A stretch of DNA of 64,000 nucleotides. It comes from Peribacillus glennii (GTDB lineage Bacteria > Bacillota > Bacilli > Bacillales > DSM-1321). A program made the position numbers and the translations under genes. Shown piece by piece: positions 52,587 to 60,736 of the stretch. The stretch lies in contig NZ_QVTD01000003.1 of the NCBI RefSeq assembly GCF_003429105.1, positions 1,426,001-1,490,000 of the forward strand, in the 5' to 3' direction. A model generated the notes under the pieces. That model was given only the letters and a program-made list of their open reading frames with translations. It was not told the DNA's origin and searched no databases. Position 1 is the stretch's first letter, and each line of letters starts with the position of its first letter.

Positions 52587-53030
52587 TCATTCTTCTCTCA
52601 TTTCATGATGCAATTTAATTAAGTTTTCTTTGAGGGAAGCTGTTTCCTTACTTGTAAAATTGCTCAGGATATCCGCTAAATAATGCTGCCGCTTTTTAAG
52701 CACTTCATCAATGATGCGTTCTCCTTCTTCCAAAAGATGGATACGGACCACCCTGCGGTCTTTTTCATCCTTCACCCGCATCACCAAGAGATTCTTTTCC
52801 ATGCGGTCAATTAAGTCCGTCGTCGTGCTGAAAGCAAGGAACATTTTTGTGGAAAGCTCGCCAATCGTCATGTCCCCGTCCTCAAACAGCCATTGAAGAG
52901 CAACGAATTGGGGAGGTGTAATTTTATAATTGCTTAAAATCTCCCTCCCCTTTTGTTTGATTAGGGAAGAAATATATCGAAGTTCTTTTTCTATTTCTGC
53001 AACATGCTCCATATTTTTGACTTGATCCAT
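52587..53030 (-). CDS. ysmB: MarR-family transcriptional regulator YsmB
   Basis: 147 aa from the ATG at 53030 (GGGGAG 10 nt upstream). Winged helix: [67 protein letters not shown] (about 36-102). No lead to a ligand. The frame extends to 53066 without a good site. Confidence 0.9.
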   Translation of the reverse strand: MDQVKNMEHVAEIEKELRYISSLIKQKGREILSNYKITPPQFVALQWLFEDGDMTIGELSTKMFLAFSTTTDLIDRMEKNLLVMRVKDEKDRRVVRIHLLEEGERIIDEVLKKRQHYLADILSNFTSKETASLKENLIKLHHEMREE

Positions 53031-53170
53031 TGTAATACAGCTCCCCGAAATAAACATCGTGATCAACTAGATTTATTGTTAGTATCTATTAAAGTCTTAT
53101 AAATTTCAAGGAACAATCATTGGAACTCGGGCAAATGCACATAATACAGGCACGTTTTCGGAAAAAAATT

Positions 53171-53236
53171 AAGCAATAACCCGTATGATGGATATAGCAA
53201 ACATGCCATGTTCCCATCAATGTTGAGTTATTGCTT
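53171..53236 (-). terminator. Long structured gerE terminator
   Basis: Outer stem AAGCAATAAC / GTTATTGCTT, middle TGATGG / CCATCA and inner AACAT / ATGTT. A run of T residues follows 2 nt after the outer stem in the leftward direction. Confidence 0.6.
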
Positions 53237-53312
53237 TCCATACCGTGATGTATTTCGTTGGATCCTTCGCCTTAATCTATTATAAAAAGAATTATTGAAA
53301 GCGATCAATACA

Positions 53313-53537
53313 TCAAAGCTCTAGTTCTCCCATTCGAAGGAGTTCTACTACTGCTTGTGAACGCCCTTTAACTCCAAGCTTTTGCATCGCATTCGAGATA
53401 TGGTTGCGAACCGTTTTCTCGCTGATGAACAATTCACCTGCGATTTCTTTCGTTGTTTTGTCCTGTACTAATAACTCAAATACTTCTCTTTCTCTTTTGG
53501 TGAGTAATGGCTTATGAGTGAATTCGTTCTCCTTCAA
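53313..53537 (-). CDS. gerE: Late mother-cell transcription factor GerE
   Basis: 74 aa LuxR-type helix-turn-helix protein, exactly the length of B. subtilis Ger[49 protein letters not shown] is the DNA-binding domain (12-60). Controls late coat genes. TTG start with AGGAGGG 9 nt upstream. A sigma-K-like promoter lies upstream. Confidence 0.97.
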   Translation of the reverse strand: MKENEFTHKPLLTKREREVFELLVQDKTTKEIAGELFISEKTVRNHISNAMQKLGVKGRSQAVVELLRMGELEL

Positions 53538-53896
53538 GTATTGTAACCCTCCTTGCCTTCACCAGCATAAACCCGGAATGGGTGTCTATTTAGTCATCAT
53601 ATATTATGTCAGGAAGGCCAAGGGAGTGACTGTTTTCCATGAAGGAGATACCTATTTTTTAACCCGAAATACTTACGATTTACTTGGGAGAAAAAAAGTA
53701 TCAACTGCTCAATCTGTATAAGGAAACTACACAACCATCTTACTTTTGCAAGGCTGCCGTTCGGTGGGTTTTTATATATTTGAACTAAAGAATTGCGTTT
53801 TAATAATTAATGTTGTGTCAAAAGTATGTAAAACCCTGGTTTTCGATGAATGACCCAGAAATATACTGGGGTAAACTTCACATTCAATAATTCAAC
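53538..53896. other. gerE-ysmA intergenic region
   Basis: About 359 bp holding the gerE leader and promoter. A rightward open frame of up to 67 codons crosses the region, overlapping gerE antisense; I see no convincing ribosome binding site and do not call it. No other gene recognised. Confidence 0.4.
53600..53627 (-). promoter_or_regulatory. Sigma-K-type promoter of gerE
   Basis: -10 CATAATATA (53600-53608) fits CATANNNTA; AC of the -35 is at 53626-53627 with a 17-nt spacer. Leader is about 60 nt. Confidence 0.6.
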
Positions 53897-54361
53897 TTAT
53901 AATGTGCTTTCTTCATGATGTTCCATCAGCTTCCTTGCCGATTCCGTCCATGGGATTGGCTTTCCGGTGGCCTTGGAAATCTGTACAACTGTTCCCCTCC
54001 CCGTTAGGCAGATGTCCCCGTTGCCCTTTTTCCCCATATAATGGATGTCCACTGAAGAATTCCCGATCCTTTCAGCTTTTACATGGATAAAAAGCTTGTC
54101 ATTGAAGAATATTTGCTTTAGAAAATCGCATTGAAGGTCAGCTACCACAGGAATTGCTTCACTTTCCGGATTTACCCATTGCTGCATGAATCCGAGAGTT
54201 TTAAAATACTCAATCCGTGCTTCTTCAAAATATGTAAAAGGAACTGTATTATTCAAATGCCCAAACATATCCGTTTCCGAAAAACGTACGTTTACTTCAT
54301 GCTTAAAGGGAAATGATGTTTCCCAGTCTTCCATATTGTTTACATAAGTTATTCTGCCCAT
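53897..54361 (-). CDS. ysmA: Acyl-CoA thioesterase YsmA (hotdog fold)
   Basis: 154 aa from ATG at 54361 (AGGAG 8 nt upstream; frame extends to 54403 without a site). The VRFSETDMFGHLNNTVPFTYFEEARIEYF motif (about 22-50) contains the 4-hydroxybenzoyl-CoA-type thioesterase Asp. Hydrolyses short or medium acyl-CoA in relatives; substrate here unknown. A FadR-type operator lies just upstream. Confidence 0.9.
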   Translation of the reverse strand: MGRITYVNNMEDWETSFPFKHEVNVRFSETDMFGHLNNTVPFTYFEEARIEYFKTLGFMQQWVNPESEAIPVVADLQCDFLKQIFFNDKLFIHVKAERIGNSSVDIHYMGKKGNGDICLTGRGTVVQISKATGKPIPWTESARKLMEHHEESTL

Positions 54362-54380
54362 GTTGTAATCTCCTTTTTTT

Positions 54381-54406
54381 AAAATGAATGGCTGTTCATT
54401 CATTTT
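54381..54406 (-). promoter_or_regulatory. FadR-like operator upstream of ysmA
   Basis: Perfect dyad with 10-bp arms around GCTGTT; core TGAATGGCTGTTCATTCA (54385-54402) matches the B. subtilis FadR consensus TGAATGAMTANTCATTCA at all but two defined positions. It lies 20 nt before the ysmA start. Confidence 0.7.
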
Positions 54407-54511
54407 ATAAAATTTTCGTAAAACAGGAAAGTGATTTCCATGAAAAGAATGGTATAAAATGCAAAAACATTATAAAAACTAAAGCAAATAAATTGAATGG
54501 AGTGATTGGAA

Positions 54512-54694
54512 ATGGATGCACGGCGCGTTAAACAAATCTTATCATCTTCCGCGGACATCGATGTCAATTATAATGGGGTTTCCGTTTGGATCGATACGTT
54601 AAATGAAGATGGCAGAACAGCAACTGTCCATTTGAGGGGCGATTCAGATTCAAAACATTCAAATGTAGATATATCAGAATTGAACGAGGTATAG
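54512..54694 (+). CDS. sspH: H-type small acid-soluble spore protein
   Basis: 60 aa from ATG at 54512 (GGAG 9 nt upstream; a TTG at 54506 is in frame but closer to the site). DARRVKQILSSSADIDVNYNGVSVWIDTL resembles SspH/SspL-type minor SASPs, and the C-terminus DISELNEV matches the SLEEI-type end. DNA-associated core protein of spores. It diverges from ysmA. Confidence 0.8.
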   Translation: MDARRVKQILSSSADIDVNYNGVSVWIDTLNEDGRTATVHLRGDSDSKHSNVDISELNEV

Positions 54695-54763
54695 TACGCA
54701 GACAGAAGCATGGTAATGTACTATTTGTATCATTTCTGGGATATTTGCATTTAAATTAAAATA

Positions 54764-54797
54764 CCTGCCGAGGATTTCCTCAGGCAGGCATTTTTTG
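54764..54797. terminator. Terminator between sspH and sdhB (bidirectional)
   Basis: Stem TACCTGCCGAGG / CCTCAGGCAGGCA with loop ATTT; six T residues follow on the + strand, a weaker T-rich run on the - strand. Confidence 0.8.
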
Positions 54798-54807
54798 ATG
54801 TAAAACG

Positions 54808-55569
54808 TTACACCTGGTCGCTTCCGAAAAAATTGCGGAAGGATTGCAGTGTTGTGTCACGGTTAAGTGCTGCAATCGATGTAGTCAACGGAATGCCTTT
54901 CGGGCACGACTGCACACAGTTTTGTGAGTTTCCGCAGTTTGCAAGTCCTCCGTCACCCATTATTGCATTCAGTCGTTCAGCCTTATTCATTGCACCTGTT
55001 GGGTGCGCATTGAACAGGCGCACCTGTGAAAGTGGTGCGGGTCCAATGAAATCGGAATTGCTGTTTACGTTCGGGCATGCTTCAAGGCAAACACCGCAAG
55101 TCATGCACTTGGACAATTCGTAGGCCCATTGGCGCTTTCTTTCCGGCATCCGCGGACCCGGTCCAAGATTGTATGTTCCATCGATCGGAATCCAGGCTTT
55201 CACCTTTTTCAATGAATCGAACATGCGGCTGCGATCCACCTGCAGGTCGCGGACAACAGGGAAAGTACGCATCGGTTCAAGGCGGATTGGCTGTTCCAGC
55301 TGGTCCACAAGAGCGGTACAAGACTGCCTCGGTTTGCCGTTAATGACCATCGAGCAGGCTCCGCACACTTCCTCAAGACAGTTCATATCCCAAGCTATTG
55401 GTGTTGTCTTTTCCCCTTTTACGGTTACAGGGTTACGGCGAATTTCCATTAATGCGGAAATTACGTTCATGTTCGGGCGATATGGTAAATCGAATTCCTC
55501 TGTATAAGGGGCTGAATCAGGTTGATCTTGTCGCGTAATTACAAAACGCACTGTTTTTGCCTCAGCCAT
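54808..55569 (-). CDS. sdhB: Succinate dehydrogenase iron-sulfur subunit
   Basis: 253 aa. The [2Fe-2S] ligands are in CLEEVCGACSMVINGKPRQSC (about 64-84), and further cluster cysteines in CMTCGVCLEACPN (about 156-168) and CVQSCPKGIP (about 218-227). Passes electrons from SdhA to SdhC heme. ATG with GGGGGAATAAGGA upstream; sdhCAB order as in B. subtilis. Confidence 0.97.
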   Translation of the reverse strand: MAEAKTVRFVITRQDQPDSAPYTEEFDLPYRPNMNVISALMEIRRNPVTVKGEKTTPIAWDMNCLEEVCGACSMVINGKPRQSCTALVDQLEQPIRLEPMRTFPVVRDLQVDRSRMFDSLKKVKAWIPIDGTYNLGPGPRMPERKRQWAYELSKCMTCGVCLEACPNVNSNSDFIGPAPLSQVRLFNAHPTGAMNKAERLNAIMGDGGLANCGNSQNCVQSCPKGIPLTTSIAALNRDTTLQSFRNFFGSDQV

Positions 55570-55572
55570 TCC

Positions 55573-57330
55573 TTATTCCCCCTTTTTCTTCGAATAATCA
55601 CGTTTACGTGGCTTTATCAGTGATACATCTATTTCTTCATAGTGGAATGCCGGTGCAGTATTGGAACCGGTAAACTTGGCCATAGTGGTCTTCATGAATT
55701 CTTCATCGTTCCGATCCGGGAATTCAGGCTTGTAATGCGCTCCGCGGCTTTCGTTGCGGTTATATGCACCAATCGTGATGACACGCGCCAATTGAAGCAT
55801 GTTTTGCAGCTGTCTTGTGAAAGCGGCTCCTTGGTTGCTCCATTTAGCAGTATCGTTGATATTGATATTTTGGTAGCGTTCCAACAGCTCCTGGATCTTT
55901 TCATCCGTTTTCAGCAGCTTGTCATTATAGCGGACAACGGTAACGTTATCTGTCATCCATTCGCCTAATTCCTTATGGAGGACATACGCGTTTTCCGTAC
56001 CATTCAAGTTCATAATGCCATTCCATTTATCTTCTTGTTCTTTAACGTGTCGGTCAAATACAGAGGAAGAAATGGCATCTGCGCTCTTGGCCAGCCCGTT
56101 TACGTATTTAACCGCGTTTGGTCCGGCAACCATGCCGCCGTAAATAGCAGAAAGCAGCGAGTTAGCTCCAAGGCGGTTTGCTCCGTGCTGGGAATAATCA
56201 CATTCGCCGGCAGCAAAAAGGCCTTTAATGTTTGTCATTTGGTCATAATCAACCCATAATCCGCCCATTGAATAGTGAACGGCAGGGAAAATCTTCATAG
56301 GGACCTTGCGCGGATCTTCACCCATGAACTTTTCATAGATTTCAATAATTCCGCCCAGCTTGATATCAAGTTCTTTTGGATCCTTATGGGAAAGATCGAG
56401 ATAAACCATGTTCTCCCCGTTGATGCCAAGCTTTTGGCTGACGCAAACATCGAAAATTTCTCGCGTAGCGATATCACGAGGCACAAGGTTTCCGTATGCC
56501 GGATATTTTTCCTCTAGGAAATACCACGGCTTTCCGTCTTTATAAGTCCAGACTCGGCCGCCTTCACCGCGTGCTGATTCACTCATCAAGCGCAATTTAT
56601 CGTCGCCGGGCAATGCTGTAGGGTGGATTTGGATAAACTCCCCGTTTGCATAATATACGCCCTGCTGGTAAACGATAGATGCAGCTGAACCTGTATTAAT
56701 AATGGAATTGGTGGATTTCCCAAAGATGATCCCTGGTCCGCCGCTGGCCATGATGACAGCATCGGCAGGGAAAGACTTGATCTCCATTGACGTCAGGTTC
56801 TGCGCTGTGATGCCTCGGCAAATCTCTTCATCATCAATGATGGCGCCAAGGAATTCCCAGCCTTCATACTTCGTCACAAGTCCCGCTACCTCATAGCGGC
56901 GGACTTGCTCGTCCAACGCATACAGCAGCTGCTGTCCCGTTGTGGCACCGGCAAAAGCGGTACGGTGGTGCTGGGTTCCACCAAAACGGCGGAAGTCGAG
57001 AAGCCCCTCCGGAGTACGGTTAAACATAACTCCCATACGGTCGAACATGTGAATGATTGAAGGCGCAGCGTCACACATCGCCTGCACAGGAGGCTGGTTA
57101 GCCAGGAAGTCCCCTCCGTAAATTGTATCGTCAAAATGGATATAAGGAGAATCCCCTTCCCCTTTTGTATTGACAGCTCCGTTGATTCCGCCCTGGGCAC
57201 AAACAGAGTGAGAACGTTTTACTGGAACTAATGAGAACAATTCTACTTGTTGTCCTGCCTCGGCCGCTTTGATGGTAGCCATTAACCCGGCCAAACCGCC
57301 GCCGACGACAATAATTTTACCTTTACTCAA
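55573..57330 (-). CDS. sdhA: Succinate dehydrogenase flavoprotein subunit
   Basis: 585 aa. FAD motif VVGGGLAGLMATIKAAEAGQ (6-25), His-linked FAD in RSHSVCAQGGINGAV (about 39-53), active-site RGEGGRVWTYKDG and HYSMGGLWVDYD. Membrane-associated TCA enzyme. TTG start with GGGAG upstream; ends 3 nt before sdhB. Confidence 0.98.
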   Translation of the reverse strand: MSKGKIIVVGGGLAGLMATIKAAEAGQQVELFSLVPVKRSHSVCAQGGINGAVNTKGEGDSPYIHFDDTIYGGDFLANQPPVQAMCDAAPSIIHMFDRMGVMFNRTPEGLLDFRRFGGTQHHRTAFAGATTGQQLLYALDEQVRRYEVAGLVTKYEGWEFLGAIIDDEEICRGITAQNLTSMEIKSFPADAVIMASGGPGIIFGKSTNSIINTGSAASIVYQQGVYYANGEFIQIHPTALPGDDKLRLMSESARGEGGRVWTYKDGKPWYFLEEKYPAYGNLVPRDIATREIFDVCVSQKLGINGENMVYLDLSHKDPKELDIKLGGIIEIYEKFMGEDPRKVPMKIFPAVHYSMGGLWVDYDQMTNIKGLFAAGECDYSQHGANRLGANSLLSAIYGGMVAGPNAVKYVNGLAKSADAISSSVFDRHVKEQEDKWNGIMNLNGTENAYVLHKELGEWMTDNVTVVRYNDKLLKTDEKIQELLERYQNININDTAKWSNQGAAFTRQLQNMLQLARVITIGAYNRNESRGAHYKPEFPDRNDEEFMKTTMAKFTGSNTAPAFHYEEIDVSLIKPRKRDYSKKKGE

Positions 57331-57404
57331 CCTCGCTCACTCCCTTTTTTTTCCAATACCAAGGCTTCTTGCGCTGCCCTGACTTCTATCTATTAACCTT
57401 TTAT

Positions 57405-58013
57405 TTATGCAAATGCCAAAATGGTGCTAACACCCAATGCAGAAAGCGCAACAAAGATTACCAATGTTACATATGTAGAAATTCTTTGCGACTTAGGGGA
57501 AACAGTAATTCCCCAGCTCACTGCGAATGACCATAATCCATTCGCAAAATGGAATGTAGTAGAAACGATACCAATGATGTAGAACCATAACATAAGCGGG
57601 TTAGAAAGAATATTTTCCATCATTTGAAAGTCCACATGTGTACCAAATGCAGCCTGGATTCTTGTTTCCCATAGATGCCATACTACAAATATTAACGTTA
57701 TAATCCCGGTCACCCGCTGAAGCATGAACATCCAATTCCGGAAATATCCATATCTTCCAACATTATTTTTCGCTGTAAACGCAATATAGATCCCATATAC
57801 AGCATGATAGAGCAACGGTAAATAAATGATAGCGGTCTCGAGCAAAAGCCGGAATGGCAAGTTACCCATAAAGTGTGCCGCCTTGTTAAACGCATCTTCC
57901 CCTCTTAAACCATAGCTGTTGACCACTAAATGCTGGATCAAAAACACGCCGACTGGAATCACACCAAGTAATGAATGCAGCCTGCGATTGGCGAACTCAC
58001 GATTTCCTGCCAC
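57405..58013 (-). CDS. sdhC: Succinate dehydrogenase cytochrome b558 subunit
   Basis: 202 aa with five predicted transmembrane helices. Conserved histidines in FLIQHLVVN (about 28), YHAVYGIY (about 70), VVWHLWE (about 115) and TTFHFANGLW (about 155) can bind the two hemes. GTG start with GGGGGG 6 nt upstream. First gene of sdhCAB; 74-nt gap to sdhA. Confidence 0.96.
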   Translation of the reverse strand: MAGNREFANRRLHSLLGVIPVGVFLIQHLVVNSYGLRGEDAFNKAAHFMGNLPFRLLLETAIIYLPLLYHAVYGIYIAFTAKNNVGRYGYFRNWMFMLQRVTGIITLIFVVWHLWETRIQAAFGTHVDFQMMENILSNPLMLWFYIIGIVSTTFHFANGLWSFAVSWGITVSPKSQRISTYVTLVIFVALSALGVSTILAFA

Positions 58014-58521
58014 AAAGTGCCCCCCCTTAAATTAATAATTTTCTGTTGTAAAATCATATATCCCTATCATTTAAAGATGAATTGCTATGATTCTACATTT
58101 TCTAACAATTATGTGACATATACATTTTACTCCTGACTTTTTGAGGCGTCAAGAAACCGGATACATAAATCTTTTTGCAAAATATAAATATTTAAATAAT
58201 TTCTCAGCCTTGGCAAACGCTGTAATATCCGGGAATCAAACCAAGCCCGCCGCAACGGGGACCAAGCATGGTCCTGCCTTGGACCAAAGCCGCGCAAAGC
58301 TTTAGAACACATATAAAAAAGAATCTTGGATTTACTTTCTGCACATTCCGGCAACTACATTTTACAATAATGAATACATCTATTAGTAAGATTTTTCCAT
58401 TTCAAATATATTGATATTTTACTATAATTATCAAGTATGCCTGAAAATCATTTTGCTTAATAAACTATACTGATAACCTTAAAAAGCGTATATAATATAA
58501 TCACAGAAAGAGGGGATAACA
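58014..58521. other. sdhC-yslB intergenic region with a GC-rich dyad patch
   Basis: 508 bp. A GC-rich stretch (about 58205-58310) contrasts with AT-rich flanks and holds GGACCA-AGCA-TGGTCC (58259-58274) and a longer imperfect dyad (58259-58285). TATAAT is near 58492 upstream of yslB. No gene or known RNA recognised. Confidence 0.45.
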
Positions 58522-58977
58522 TTGAAAGTAAGCAATACTGAATTAGTAGAAAACAAGGATGATCAAGAATTGCAAATCCCCGCATTCGCCTATGAGCTCG
58601 TGAGGGAAGTTTTACTGGATGACATTCTCGGAAAGGATTCACCGCAAATCCTCTATTGGGCTGGGAAAAGAATGGCACGGCGTTTTCCCCTTTCCGGACG
58701 AGATGAAATCATTTCCTTCTTTCGTAATGCCGGCTGGGGCAATCTGCAGGTGGTGAAGGAATCCAAGGATGAGACCCAATTTCTACTAAGCGGCGATGTA
58801 GTTTCCCGTCGGCTTGATGTAAACAATCAATGCCATTTCCAGCTTGAGGCGGGATTTCTCGCAGAGCAATTCAGCCTGCAGACCAAACTTCTGACGGAAG
58901 CCACAGAAGAGACAAAACGCCGTGCAAAGAAAGTAACATTCACCGTAAAATGGGATAAAAAAGATTCCCTCTTATAA
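58522..58977 (+). CDS. yslB: YslB, DUF2507 V4R-like protein
   Basis: 151 aa. PQILYWAGKRMARRFP (about 43-58) and the FQLEAGFLAEQFSLQTKLLTEA segment (about 107-128) fit the YslB/DUF2507 family, related to V4R-type small-molecule binding domains. Function unknown. Start is TTG with AGAGGGG upstream. Conserved between sdhC and lysC as in B. subtilis, on the other strand. Confidence 0.88.
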   Translation: MKVSNTELVENKDDQELQIPAFAYELVREVLLDDILGKDSPQILYWAGKRMARRFPLSGRDEIISFFRNAGWGNLQVVKESKDETQFLLSGDVVSRRLDVNNQCHFQLEAGFLAEQFSLQTKLLTEATEETKRRAKKVTFTVKWDKKDSLL

Positions 58978-59152
58978 TACGTTCTGAGGGGGTGACCCAC
59001 CGGTACTCCCCCAGTCCATGTATTTCACTTATTTTAGCAGGAAAGCCTGTTCCAGCCCCCATATATTACACTTTTTCGGCCATAATATCTGCCGCATACC
59101 TGAATTTCAGTTTCCCGTTTATCCCTGTGCGCCCAGCCTCATTAAATTACCA

Positions 59153-59650
59153 CTATGCTTTAACCGCACTTCTTTCGTCCAACTTGAATGCAACATGGAG
59201 TGCTTCGACCGCTCCTACCATATACTGTGCTTCGATTACTGTTGAAACCTTGATTTCAGAAGTGCTCACCATCTTAATTTGTACTCCGGAATCTGCCAGC
59301 ACCTCAAACATTTCGGCTGCCACCCCTGGATTGGAAACCATGCCTGAGCCTACAATAGAAACTTTTGCCAGATTGCTTTCCGTTTCCACCCGGTCAAAAG
59401 CAGCCATGCACTTGCTTTTTTCCAGAACGCGAAGAGTTTCCTCAAGGGCCTCGGACTTGATCGAGAATGAAAGGTTTGCCGTTTGTTCATCCGTAATACT
59501 TTGAATGATGATATCCACGTTAATGTGATTTTTGGCCAATTCAGTAAAAATTCCTGACAAAGTGCCGCGTGTGCTTGGAAGACCGAATATCGTAACCCTC
59601 GTAATTCCGTCCTCGAATGCGATTCCCCTGACAATTAAATTTTGTTCCAT
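59153..59650 (-). CDS. lysC: In-frame LysC beta subunit (165 aa) from the internal start
   Basis: Begins MEQNLIVRGIAFEDG. The ribosome binding site is GAGGAGG with 8 nt to ATG, as strong as normal gene starts. It contains the ACT domains only, matching B. subtilis beta subunit. That this start is used here is inferred from homology and sequence. Confidence 0.7.
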   Translation of the reverse strand: MEQNLIVRGIAFEDGITRVTIFGLPSTRGTLSGIFTELAKNHINVDIIIQSITDEQTANLSFSIKSEALEETLRVLEKSKCMAAFDRVETESNLAKVSIVGSGMVSNPGVAAEMFEVLADSGVQIKMVSTSEIKVSTVIEAQYMVGAVEALHVAFKLDERSAVKA

Positions 59651-60388
59651 TGATGCTTCCTCCTCTATTAACGTTCCTGATTCTTTTTCAAGGCTTGATC
59701 GAACTTCAAGCGGGATTTGATAATTTTTGGCAAACTCAACTGCCCTTGGATGCAGGACACCTGCCCCCAAGTTAGCCAACTCAAGCATTTCATCATACGA
59801 TACGGATTGAAGTTTCCTGGCCCCTTTTATGTAACGGGGGTCTGTTGTAAAAACGCCTGTCACATCTGTATAGATGTCACAGCGGTCTGCCTTAAGAGCA
59901 GCGGCAAGAGCTACCGCAGTCGTATCTGAACCGCCCCTGCCCAATGTCGTGATTTCCTGATCCTCTGTCATTCCTTGAAAACCGGCAACCACAACGATTT
60001 TTCCGTTATCCAGCAGTTCTTTTATTCGCGAGGTCTTAATATCCATGATTCTCGCATTTCCATGGAGAGCTTCTGTTTTGATGCCGGCCTGCCAGCCCGT
60101 TAAAGAAACTGCTTCATGCCCTTTTTGAATCAAGGCCATTGTCAATAACCCGATTGTGACCTGCTCGCCGGTCGTAAGCAGCATATCCATTTCTCTCTTG
60201 CTTGGATTTGAGGAGGAAATCTCCCTTGCCATTTCAACCAATTTGTCAGTTGTTTTCCCCATGGCGGACACAACTACAACCACTTGATTCCCATTGCCAG
60301 CTTCCTCAATCACCCTGCCGGCAACATTATTGATTCTCTCTATGTCACCTACTGATGTTCCGCCAAACTTTTGAACGATCAAACCCAC
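59153..60388 (-). CDS. lysC: Aspartate kinase II (LysC), with internal beta-subunit start
   Basis: 411 aa. Catalytic KFGGTSVG (about 5-12) and LGRGGSDTTAV (about 148); ACT domains in the C-terminal part (NHINVDII and VSTSEIKVSTV). Phosphorylates aspartate; lysine-sensitive. GTG at 60388 has AGAGGTG 7 nt upstream. An internal ATG at 59650 has GAGGAGG 8 nt upstream; B. subtilis LysC makes its beta subunit from this site. Confidence 0.96.
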   Translation of the reverse strand: MGLIVQKFGGTSVGDIERINNVAGRVIEEAGNGNQVVVVVSAMGKTTDKLVEMAREISSSNPSKREMDMLLTTGEQVTIGLLTMALIQKGHEAVSLTGWQAGIKTEALHGNARIMDIKTSRIKELLDNGKIVVVAGFQGMTEDQEITTLGRGGSDTTAVALAAALKADRCDIYTDVTGVFTTDPRYIKGARKLQSVSYDEMLELANLGAGVLHPRAVEFAKNYQIPLEVRSSLEKESGTLIEEEASMEQNLIVRGIAFEDGITRVTIFGLPSTRGTLSGIFTELAKNHINVDIIIQSITDEQTANLSFSIKSEALEETLRVLEKSKCMAAFDRVETESNLAKVSIVGSGMVSNPGVAAEMFEVLADSGVQIKMVSTSEIKVSTVIEAQYMVGAVEALHVAFKLDERSAVKA

Positions 60389-60423
60389 TCTGATGCACCT
60401 CTTTAGTTTCATTTTTGGACAAT

Positions 60424-60666
60424 AAAAAAAGCAATGAGAAATATCTCATTGCTGTGGTAAACGTAAAAAATCCTTACGCTTCTACACAGTGAGATAGCTC
60501 TCCAAGAAAACTTTCTTGACAATCTGCCATTTATTCAATGGCAGACCAGCCCCAAAACAGGTTATGAGTCCTGTTTGGCTTCGGCGATTTCCCCTTTCAG
60601 GACTCTTCGTGGAAGCTCATACTTCTCCAAGCCCTTACTGATGAATCTCGCACCTCTATCAGCACT
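60424..60666 (-). ncRNA. Lysine riboswitch (L-box) of lysC
   Basis: Contains GATAGAGGTGCGA at its 5' end, AGTAAGG, GGGGAAATCGCCGAAG and the closing P1 region. The expression-platform terminator GCAATGAG / CTCATTGC with T run is at 60424-60452. Lysine binding should stop lysC transcription. Confidence 0.95.
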
Positions 60667-60705
60667 TTAAAACGGTAACGTTTTAAATTTATAAAATTAA
60701 TTTTG

Positions 60706-60734
60706 ATTATAGCACAGGGATAAAAACGCGGCAA
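60706..60734 (-). promoter_or_regulatory. Probable sigma-A promoter of lysC
   Basis: -35 TTGCCG (60729-60734) and -10 TATAAT (60706-60711) with a 17-nt spacer, directly after the uvrC stop. Confidence 0.6.
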
Positions 60735-60736
60735 TA

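Noticed and set aside
53518-53721. Rightward 67-codon frame upstream of and overlapping gerE
   Set aside because: It overlaps gerE antisense, has no convincing ribosome binding site, and shows no recognisable domain.
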